Of a DNA stretch of 64,000 bases, positions 53,697-61,771 are shown in pieces (the stretch's first letter is position 1; every line of letters starts with the position of its first letter). The stretch covers positions 124,001 through 188,000 of the forward strand of contig JADJPV010000001.1 in assembly GCA_016713085.1 (NCBI GenBank). The letters run 5' to 3'. Under the pieces are notes generated by a model that worked only from the letters and a program-made list of their open reading frames with translations, was not told where the DNA came from and did not search any database. Both the position numbers and the translations under genes were made by a program. The DNA comes from Chitinophagaceae bacterium. GTDB lineage: Bacteria > Bacteroidota > Bacteroidia > Chitinophagales > Chitinophagaceae.

Positions 53697-55787
53697 TTAT
53701 TCTTTCCAAACAATCACGCCTGCAGGTTGCAGTATTTTAGTTCCAATTAAAACTTTAGCTGAAACAGGAATCGTAACAGTATATGGCTTGCCTGAATAAT
53801 TTACTCAAATCCAAAAACCATCCCGCCATTCAACCATAACTCCCGGTGGATAATTTGCTGTTTGAATTCCAGCTTCTTTGTAAACCCGGCTAATCGCTGC
53901 TTTCTCCAATAATCCATCATCAGTATCTGCACCAACATAGGTTACAGTTCCTTTACCAAGTTTCCTCGAAATAACAGCAGCCTTACCACTATAAAACTGG
54001 TTACTGTACGTTGCCCAGACAGCAGTGCCATTCATTGGTTCTAAAATATCTGCCCAGTTGTTCCAGTTATAAATTGCTGTTCCCATTTTTACTGCTCCCT
54101 GTACTGTTTCAGGTAACAGATCATAAAAAGGAACTTTAGCACCAATCAACTCATAAATCGGTTCGGCCCATTTCATTTCCCACAATTTTCCATTACGATC
54201 TTTTTGTCCTGTGCGACTGGATAAAATCAAATGACCCCCGTTTTGTACATACTGTTTCCACCGTTCAACAAGTGCTGCATCAAGTAATTCATAAGCAGGA
54301 GCAATCAGTACAGGATAGTTTGAAAAATCTTTCTCTTCGGTAATTACATCAACCGGTGCACCCAATTGCTTTAACGCTCCGTAATAACGCTTGAGATGAT
54401 CCATGAAATTCCATTGGTTGGTCTGTGGCTGATTATCCATTTCCCAACGGTTATCAGGATTATAAAGTACGGCTGCCTGCCTGCGTTGATACACTTTTGG
54501 TGCAACTGCATTTATATCATACTGTTTTCTCAATTCCTTTATTTCCTCAATCACTTTCACATATTCAATTCCACTTGTGCTGATTGTTTTTCTGTCTGCA
54601 TCGAGTATGGCATAGTGATATTGTTCACCACCTGTAACCGGGCGATCGAAACGGTAATTGCAGACAAATTTATTTCCACCTGCAAATGCATGCCATATCC
54701 ACATACGCACAGCGCCGGGCATTGGCTGCGGATTAAACTTACCCCAGTTAACCTGCCCCGGCTGCAATTCCATTACGCCTGTAACACCGTTAAATGAACG
54801 AAACAGATCATTGGCAAAACCAATACTTGTTGCAGAGCCCATACGAAATCCCTGTGAACCCACTCCGTTATCATAACCGGCAACGAGATATTTTGTGTAC
54901 GTAAGAAAATCAAGTCCGTTGATTTTTGTTGGATCAACTTCCACATGCTCGGGCATTAAGTTAGTTGTGATCCACTGATCATTTGAAATGTATTTGCGTA
55001 GTATCTTGTATTGAAAGGAAAGAAAGTCGTTTGCTTCTTCAGCAGAAAACCGTTTAAAATCCAATACAGCATGTGGTGATGGCTGTGCAATCAACTCTTT
55101 TTGATTGGGTATCCTGATTTGATTAAAATCACTGTACCAGATACTCCAGAAAGCAGTACCCCATGTTGCATTCAGTGAATCAAGGTTTTTATATTTGGCC
55201 TTTAACCATTCACGAAACCGTTGCTGTGCAGCATTGCTGTAATCATACTGGCCGTAATGTGAAGGTTCATTATCAAGCTGCCATCCCCAGATGCGCTTGT
55301 CTTTGCCATAATGTTTACCAATCGCTTCCACCATTTTGGAAACATACTCCCTGTATACAGCACTCGACCAGGAAATTTGCTGTCTTGATCCATGCTGCAT
55401 AATTCGTCCCTCAGCATTCTCCATTAATATCTCCGGATGCTTTTGTGCCAGCCATGCAGGTGGCGTTGGTGTGGAAGTACACATCACTACTTTTATTCCA
55501 TTTTCATGCGCCAGTTGCACCGCTTCATCAAGCCAAGCAAAATCAAACTTACCTTCCTCCGGTTCAATAAATGTCCAGGCAAATTCTCCGAAATGTGTAA
55601 ACTCAAAACCAATTTCTGCCATCTTCTTAATATCTCCTGCCCACTTGTCTTTTGACCAATGCTCGGGATAGTAATAAGTACCGATGGTCATTAAATCTTT
55701 CTTTTGAAAATAAGTTTCAGGATTTTTTAACTGGGAGAATGCATGATTGAACATAAATGCCAATACGGGCAGTAATAACCTTTTCAT
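53697..55787 (-). CDS. GH42 beta-galactosidase, exported, with an in-frame stop near the end
   Basis: From 55787: signal peptide (LLLPVLAFMFNHAFSQ), then the GH42 barrel, starting TIGTYYYPEHWSKDKWAGDI. The acid/base Glu is 174 in GWQLDNEPSHY and the nucleophile Glu is 340 in GVMELQPGQVNWG. The trimerisation-type and C-terminal beta domains follow (ILSSRTGQKDRNGKLWEMKW). An in-frame TGA at 53805-53807 follows GFWI; the same frame continues 35 residues, VNYSGKPYTVTIPVSAKVLI to VIVWKE and TAA at 53697-53699, a normal ending for the C-terminal beta sandwich. The catalytic part is complete either way. It probably releases galactose from beta-galactan or arabinogalactan side chains of pectin, fitting the neighbouring pectin esterases. 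Confidence 0.9.
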
Positions 55788-56374
55788 TCTTATATGGTTT
55801 GAATTTTAATAAGATAACCTGTCAACAGGAAAGACAGTTCGCTGAAACAAATGTAACAACCAAAGCCTGATTCACCAGAATAGTTTTTGCATATCAGCAA
55901 AAACAAAATGAGTTTTTCGGCAGGGAGTATTTCTGTTGGGAAATGTACTAACTCTTAGCGCAGGTTTATAAACTGTAAGGTCTGACTCCTTAAAAAGAAA
56001 AAGGTCATCTGTAGAAACAGTTGACCGTTAACGATTGCTTGCCATATAAAAAAAGAGATCTGTTATGTTCAGTTCAGCAGTTGCTGAATATTTCTTTTGT
56101 TCTAATTGATAAAATGAAATTACCTCAGTAATGCTTACCAGTCAAAATAGTTTATGAGCAGTTTAATGATATCAAACAGCATCAAAAAAAGGGAATCCTT
56201 TACTGGCAGCAGGTTTCAGCAGTCAATTAAACTTATCGCAAACGGCTTAGTTGCTTTATATATCATTATACGTTATTGCATCAGTTGTGGCTAAGGAAAC
56301 ATCCACAGTTATAAAAAGTAAAACACCCCGATCAATAGTACAGGGATGTTTGTTTTATTTTTCTGATTTAAGTA
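55788..56374. other. Gene-free gap of about 590 bases
   Basis: No ORF with coding character is visible. The right end holds the terminator of the TonB gene. The rest is AT-rich, with no clear tandem repeat, and may contain the GH42 promoter, although no full TTTG-N19-TAnnTTTG match was found. Confidence 0.5.
56319..56356 (-). terminator. Terminator of the TonB gene
   Basis: On the minus strand AAACATCCCTG, a loop of about nine bases, CGGGGTGTTT then TACTTTTT. The stem is imperfect, with mismatches, and lies about 19 bases after the TonB stop. Confidence 0.5.
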
Positions 56375-57200
56375 TTAAGGTTGTTCTTCAGGAAGCCGGA
56401 ATGTAATCTTCTGCCGTCTCCATGCTTTTACCTGTGTGCCATTTTGCTTCGCAGGAATCCATTTGGGCCTTTACGGATTGCATCGCATGCAATACGTCCC
56501 AGTCCAGAACCCTTCATAGTTAATGCTTCCACATTACTTACATTTCCTTCTTTGTCAACTATAAACTGCACTTCACATGTACCTGCCTGTCCATCATCAA
56601 CTAAATCATCCAAGTGACGTTCCACTTCACGCTTTACAAAGCGATTCCAACGCACTTCTCCATCAGGAAACTGTGCTTCTATTTCCACTTTTGTAAAAGG
56701 TCTCTCATCATCAACCTTGGGTCCTTCAACCACATTTGTTGCTTCCTCAACTTTAGGAGGATTCACCGCAGTACGATCATCAATCCCATCCTGATCAATC
56801 TTACCAACATTCGCAATGTCATCCTGCGCTTTCACTTCATTCTTCTCATCAAACTTTTCATCGTCTACAATTACAGGAGGAGTATATCTGTCAATGGCAA
56901 TTTTTGGTGGCTCCTGCACTGGAGGAGGTAATTGAGGTGGCTCAACTTTCGGAGGAATTGTAAGATCAATATCAGAAAGAGTTACTTCTGTTGCTCTTAC
57001 CCTGTCCTTATCATTCGTATTGCCGCTTCTTCCTGCAACAACAGCAAGAAAAACAAGAATCGCAACACCCGCAGTAAACAGCAAAGCAGTTCTTAACCGC
57101 TTATCGTAATTTCTTCTCAGTTCATAAGCGCCATACTCTTTGTTTCTGCCATCAAACAGAATGTCAAGAAAGTCGGCATCCAAAATTTTATTTTTTCCAT
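56375..57200 (-). CDS. TonB energy-transducer protein, two apparent frameshifts
   Basis: The start is taken at the ATG at 57198-57200. As written, MEKI then breaks, but with one A added to the run at 57191-57196 it reads MEKNKILDADFLDILFDGRN and continues KEYGAYELRRNYDKRLRTAL, the usual start of Bacteroidota TonB proteins. One membrane segment (LLFTAGVAILVFLAVVAG) and a Pro-rich spacer (PPKVEPPQLPPPVQEPPKIA) follow, then the C-terminal domain with TCEVQFIVDKEGNVSNVEAL. At 56462-56464 the frame slips again; the correct end is GPKWIPAKQNGTQVKAWRRQ then KITFRLPEEQP, the universal TonB finish. About 275 residues. It energises TonB-dependent receptors such as the SusC here. Confidence 0.9.
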
Positions 57201-57302
57201 AACAAACAGTTTATGCATATTAGATGCAGGCTGTTCTTTTTTTCCATAACCTGCTTTTGCCTGAGATAAGTTTTAAATAACAGTGCCGTGATTGAAAATA
57301 AA

Positions 57303-57330
57303 AATGGCCCGTGAAACACGAGCCATTGCA
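57303..57330 (-). terminator. Terminator at the end of the pectin locus row
   Basis: On the minus strand AATGGC-TCGTG, loop TTT, CACGG-GCCATT followed by TTTATTTT. It lies about 36 bases after the rhamnogalacturonan acetylesterase stop and separates that row from the TonB gene. Confidence 0.7.
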
Positions 57331-57362
57331 ATTATTCAAACTGAACTCTCACTCAATAATTT

Positions 57363-58130
57363 TTATGGAGCTGCTTTCGTTGTAATCCGTTCTGCCAGTT
57401 CTAATTTCAGTTTCCTGATTTCTGCCAATACAAGTTGTGCCATTCGTCTTGCACCGTATTCATTAAAATGTGTATTGTCTTTCCTGCCAACAGGGTAATG
57501 TGGATGCTCCAGTGTATCGAGCTGCATGTACAGCATCTTTGAATAAACAGGCCCCAGCGTTTGTACCAATGACCTGCTGCGTTCATCAAGATCAATCACC
57601 GGCACATTGTATTGCTTACCTACTTCCCATACCGCAGCTGAATATTCTTTGTGCGTTTCTTTGATATTATTAAGTGAATCAAACACCAGTCGTGTAACAG
57701 GCGTAACCAGTATGGGAAATGCTTTCTTCTCTCTTGTTTCGGTAATGAACTTAATTAAATTGGTTTTATAATCAGGAACAGATGTATAACGTTCGGCGTA
57801 CTGCGGTTCTTTTGCTTCATCGTTATGTCCAAACTGCATCAATACATAATCACCTTCTCCCAGACTATCGGCTACATTTTTCCAGCGGCCTTCGCTGATG
57901 AAAGTTCTTGTACTTCTTCCTCCTCTTGCCCTGTTGAGCACCGTAACGGTTGAATCCCAGAAATCTTCAAAGGGTGTTCCCCATCCTGTTACAGGCGAAC
58001 GGTCTTTGGGTTGTGTACACACCGTTGAATCACCAATGAGCCATACATGAATTTTCTTTTTAGGAACTGCAAATGCAACAACAGCAAAAAATAAAAAGAA
58101 AAGTAACAACCGTGTATTGAACTGTTTCAT
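57363..58130 (-). CDS. Rhamnogalacturonan acetylesterase-like SGNH hydrolase (CE12 type)
   Basis: About 255 residues from the Met at 58130 (MKQFNTRLLLFFLFFAVVAF, a signal peptide). The SGNH blocks are clear: block I HVWLIGDSTVCTQPKDRS (nucleophile Ser), block II LNRARGGRSTRTFISEGRW (Gly), block III VLMQFGHNDEAK (Asn) and block V DNTHFNEYGARRM (Asp and His). This is the CE12 layout; such enzymes remove acetyl groups from rhamnogalacturonan I. A Met 17 codons further up exists but the signal peptide fits this one. It follows the pectinesterase by 25 bases. Confidence 0.92.
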   Translation of the reverse strand: MKQFNTRLLLFFLFFAVVAFAVPKKKIHVWLIGDSTVCTQPKDRSPVTGWGTPFEDFWDSTVTVLNRARGGRSTRTFISEGRWKNVADSLGEGDYVLMQFGHNDEAKEPQYAERYTSVPDYKTNLIKFITETREKKAFPILVTPVTRLVFDSLNNIKETHKEYSAAVWEVGKQYNVPVIDLDERSRSLVQTLGPVYSKMLYMQLDTLEHPHYPVGRKDNTHFNEYGARRMAQLVLAEIRKLKLELAERITTKAAP

Positions 58131-58155
58131 TAAAAATGATTTTATAAAAAATACT

Positions 58156-59106
58156 TTACTGCAATGGATTCCATCCGCCAAGAATTGTTGTGATCGTTAA
58201 TGCCTTTGCTTCTGCCTCAGTAATCGTTTTTGCCCAGCTTACACGATCTGTTGTTCCTGCAGCTTCGCCATGATTGTTGTATTCAGCAAACCATGTTGTG
58301 TTTTCATTGGCAGCATTACTCCAATTATCCCAACCTGCTTTGTGAACAATTGGCCCGAGATAGCTGTTCATGATGAGCACTTTTGCATAAGGCCGCCATG
58401 GACGGCCCAAATAAAATGACCCTGCAGGAGCATCGCCTGTAAACCTGCAGTTGCGGAACACATAACCATAAGCTGTTCCCTGCGGAGTTGATGCTGCTGT
58501 AAAATAGCCAGCCTTCTTACCATAAATTATACAACTGTCGAACAGTGCTGTTGCTGCGCCGAAAATAAAATCAACTGTTCCTTCAATATAACAGTTGCGG
58601 TAGTATTGCCTGCTGCCTGTACCATGTGTGTACAATGTATCCTGGAAACCGAGGAAACGGCAGTTAATGAATCTTGCTTTGTCGCCTGTAATTCTTACTG
58701 CAACAGCTTGTCCTACGGGACCGGAACTGTTTTCAAACGTAATATTCTCTGCACTGAATCCATTGCCGAAAATAAAAAAACTCGACGATCCCGATGTGCC
58801 GATGTCTTTACCACTGCTGTCTTTCTTTGATGCATAATCATCGTAAGTAAGAACAGTGCTGTTCACATCTTCCCCAATAAAATGCACATTCATTTTTGAT
58901 TCAGGTAAACGGAGCTTCTCTTTATAAATTCCTTTTTTGATGAAGATGGTTGTAACAGAAGAGCTGGAATCTTTCACTGCATTAATGGCTTCCTGAACAG
59001 TTGAATAATCACCGGTACCATCTTTCGACACTGTAATGCGTTTTGTTTGTGCAGATGAAACAACTGTACTGAACAATAATATGATGAATAAAAAAGAATG
59101 ATTCAT
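58156..59106 (-). CDS. Pectinesterase (pectin methylesterase, CE8)
   Basis: About 316 residues from the Met at 59106 (MNHSFLFIILLFSTVVSSAQ). It is a right-handed beta-helix that frees methanol from methylated homogalacturonan. Motifs are GDYSTVQEAINAVKD, IKKGIYKEKLRLPE, ENSSGPVGQAVAVRITGD, CRFLGFQDTLYTHG and YIEGTVDFIFGAATALF (the two catalytic Asp), and FYLGRPWRPYAKVLIMNSYL. An earlier in-frame Met is 52 codons upstream but overlaps the preceding gene's end, so the signal-peptide start is preferred. Confidence 0.95.
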   Translation of the reverse strand: MNHSFLFIILLFSTVVSSAQTKRITVSKDGTGDYSTVQEAINAVKDSSSSVTTIFIKKGIYKEKLRLPESKMNVHFIGEDVNSTVLTYDDYASKKDSSGKDIGTSGSSSFFIFGNGFSAENITFENSSGPVGQAVAVRITGDKARFINCRFLGFQDTLYTHGTGSRQYYRNCYIEGTVDFIFGAATALFDSCIIYGKKAGYFTAASTPQGTAYGYVFRNCRFTGDAPAGSFYLGRPWRPYAKVLIMNSYLGPIVHKAGWDNWSNAANENTTWFAEYNNHGEAAGTTDRVSWAKTITEAEAKALTITTILGGWNPLQ

Positions 59107-59140
59107 AGAAATACAAGTTACAGTAATGAAAAATTTTATT

Positions 59141-60124
59141 TCAATACTTTTTAAGAAAGCCTGCAGTAAGTTCAACAGTTTCATCCACCCACGGATGAAA
59201 AAGCCAGAAGGGATGCACCAACACATCAAACTTCTGTACCTGTGTATAGAGCCCCCATTCATTCATCATGCCAATCAGTTCATCCTGACCTCCATGAAAA
59301 CGGGAATAACCACTGTTAAGAAACAATACAGGAATGGCTGTGCTTTTTGAGGCCCAGAAAATTGCAGATGCCTGTTTCCAGATCAACGGTTTTTCTTCAA
59401 ACGAACCGCCAAGCCATTCAATATCGGGCGAGTTTGGTTTTCTGTCAAGGTTGAGTGAAGATGGTACCATAAAATCAAGAACACCATCAATATCAACAAT
59501 GGCTTTTACATTACTGCTTGCTCCTGTATTCCCCATGGTACCTTCAAACAATGCAACACCATTTGTCATACCCACTAATGATGCAAGTTGACCACCAGCT
59601 GAACATCCCGATACAGCAATACGATTGGTATCAATTCCATATTCAGCTGCATGAAGTTTAACCCAGCGAATGGCAGATTTAATATTATGAATAGCTGCAG
59701 GATATTTTGCTTCCATTGATAACTGGTATTCAACAGGAATAGAAACAATTCCTTTTGCTGCCAACATTTCAGCCATTGGCACCTGCATACTGCGTGTGCC
59801 CGAACGCCATCCTCCACCATGAATCATGATGAGAGCAGGATGACTGCCTTTGCTTTCCGGACGGAACACATCGAGGTGCAGATCCCTTTTGCCGAAAGGC
59901 GTTTCCGGCAGTGTGGTGTAAACAAGATTGCGTACGGCAATTACACCTGCCGGTACACTGTCTTTGGCAGGAACTGCATAAGGAAAATCTTTGTGGATTT
60001 GTTTGTACACATTGGCCACGCTGTAACTGCTGTCGATTGGAATGGGTTTGTTCTGGGCATGCACTAACTGCAACAACAGAACTGAAATGCCTGTCATTAA
60101 AAATTTGTAAAACTTCTTGTTCAT
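59141..60124 (-). CDS. Exported alpha/beta-hydrolase esterase
   Basis: 327 residues with a signal peptide (MTGISVLLLQLVHAQ). LIMIHGGGWRSGTRSMQVPM gives the oxyanion HGGGW, and IAVSGCSAGGQLASLVGM has the nucleophile Ser in a GxSxG box. An Asp occurs in IVDIDGVLDFM and a His near the end (FDVLVHPFWLFHPWVDETVE). This is the BD-FAE/hormone-sensitive-lipase type used by Bacteroidota for carbohydrate acetyl or feruloyl esters. In this context a pectin or xylan deacetylase is likely, not proven. The pectinesterase gene follows by 34 bases. Confidence 0.88.
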   Translation of the reverse strand: MNKKFYKFLMTGISVLLLQLVHAQNKPIPIDSSYSVANVYKQIHKDFPYAVPAKDSVPAGVIAVRNLVYTTLPETPFGKRDLHLDVFRPESKGSHPALIMIHGGGWRSGTRSMQVPMAEMLAAKGIVSIPVEYQLSMEAKYPAAIHNIKSAIRWVKLHAAEYGIDTNRIAVSGCSAGGQLASLVGMTNGVALFEGTMGNTGASSNVKAIVDIDGVLDFMVPSSLNLDRKPNSPDIEWLGGSFEEKPLIWKQASAIFWASKSTAIPVLFLNSGYSRFHGGQDELIGMMNEWGLYTQVQKFDVLVHPFWLFHPWVDETVELTAGFLKKY

Positions 60125-60228
60125 ATTGGTTCAAAATAATAAAGTTGCGTTTCAGAAAATGGCGGGTCTGTAAAAACAGACCCGCCTGACGATTGCGAAT
60201 GATTGACTATGCCTGCTATATAACTATA

Positions 60229-61749
60229 TTAATATCCTGTATTCTGTACTAAATTCGGATTGGCTTTAATCTGGGCATTTGGAATTGGATAAATTTTGCG
60301 GAAGTCGGCAGATACGGTTGTTTTAAATGCCCAAGTTCCTGTGAAGAAACTTCCGAAACGGATCATATCTGTTCTTTTGCAACCTTCCCATAAAAACTCT
60401 CTTGATCTTTCATCTTCTAATACCTGCAGTGTTACTGATGATAAGGTACTTGCTCCACTGCGTGTTCTTACCTGGTTTACCAATGATACCACTTCAGGAG
60501 TAGAACCGGATTGACGGAAGATCGCTTCTGCTTTCATCAGTAATACATTTGAATATCTTTCGAGTATCAAATCATTGTCTGCATTAAACCCCCACCACTT
60601 GGCACCAAGCGGTGTGTATTTTAAAACTTTATAGCCTTCATTATCCTGTGCCGAAACAATATCCTGCACCGGAATTAAAACCAGTTGCGTACCATTTGGA
60701 TACCTCAACGGAGTCACACCATCCTGGTAAAACTGAGGCCCGTATTCGATCATGGTTTTACGTACATCTGTATTTTCATATCTGTCTAAAGCAGCCTGTG
60801 TAGTGCTATAACCATTTGCCGGACCAAAAGGCAGGTTGTATTTCAACTGATCCAACCCGTTTTGTGTATAAAGGATAAACTGGTTGTTACCAGCATTTTG
60901 AGTAGCGTCTTTTGTAAATGCTGAGATGATTTCTGTTGAAGCAGCCTGTAAAGTTGAAGTGAAATTATCAATCACTTTTGGCGTAAGACTGAATGCACCT
61001 GTATTAATAACGAGGTTACAGTTGTCAATTACTTTTTGCCACTGCGCTGTTCCGGTATATACCTGAGCATTGAGATACATATAAGCCAATGCGGTATAAA
61101 CAGCTTCTTTTGTAAAGCGTGGATAATAAGCAGTACGGCTTATATCTTTTACTGATGGCAGATCGGCAGCAGCAGCCAGCATTTCTGTTTCAATAAACTT
61201 ATAAACATCTGCTCTTGCTGTTGTTTTGGGTAGATCTTTGGGATCAATTCTTGCAACAGTTACCAACGGAACATTGCCCCAATTATCCATTGCAAAGAAA
61301 TAACCATAAGCACGCAATGCTCTTGTTTCAGCAATCAACGCTTTCAGTTTGTCTTTGTTGGGTGAAGCCTGCAAACTTTCTAATACAGCATTTGCTGTTC
61401 CTATTTCCTGAAAAATTTGTGTCCATGCTCTTGCAACAGTATTGTTGTCGGCATTTTGAACATGGTTGGTTAAATCAACATTGCTCTGATCAAACCAGCC
61501 GCCACTTGCTCTTCCGGGTACAATAAATTCATCGGTGCTGAATTCTTTCATACGCCAGGGATCACCAATATCAACGTTATAAGAAAGCAATTGGTAAACA
61601 CCTACTACTGATGAAAGAGCTGCCTGTTCGTCCTGGTAATAATTATCAGGAGCAAGGCTGCCAAATTTTTCCTCATCCAATTTTGTGCAGGAGGCAAGTA
61701 GTGTACTTACCAGTAAACCTGCAGACATTATTTTCAACTTAAAGTTCAT
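60229..61749 (-). CDS. SusD/RagB-family outer-membrane glycan-binding lipoprotein
   Basis: 506 residues with a lipobox (KLKIMSAGLLVSTLLASC, Cys20/21). The SusD pattern is clear: ALSSVVGVYQLLSYNVDIGD, RAWTQIFQEIGTANAVLESL, AETRALRAYGYFFAMDNWGN, AVYTALAYMYLNAQVYTGTA (TPR helices) and the C-terminal ERSREFLWEGCKRTDMIRFG, with the end YPIPNAQIKANPNLVQNTGY. It caps the SusC barrel and holds the polysaccharide. It follows SusC by 22 bases. Confidence 0.96.
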   Translation of the reverse strand: MNFKLKIMSAGLLVSTLLASCTKLDEEKFGSLAPDNYYQDEQAALSSVVGVYQLLSYNVDIGDPWRMKEFSTDEFIVPGRASGGWFDQSNVDLTNHVQNADNNTVARAWTQIFQEIGTANAVLESLQASPNKDKLKALIAETRALRAYGYFFAMDNWGNVPLVTVARIDPKDLPKTTARADVYKFIETEMLAAAADLPSVKDISRTAYYPRFTKEAVYTALAYMYLNAQVYTGTAQWQKVIDNCNLVINTGAFSLTPKVIDNFTSTLQAASTEIISAFTKDATQNAGNNQFILYTQNGLDQLKYNLPFGPANGYSTTQAALDRYENTDVRKTMIEYGPQFYQDGVTPLRYPNGTQLVLIPVQDIVSAQDNEGYKVLKYTPLGAKWWGFNADNDLILERYSNVLLMKAEAIFRQSGSTPEVVSLVNQVRTRSGASTLSSVTLQVLEDERSREFLWEGCKRTDMIRFGSFFTGTWAFKTTVSADFRKIYPIPNAQIKANPNLVQNTGY

Positions 61750-61771
61750 ATAAATGAGTTTAAATAGTTAG

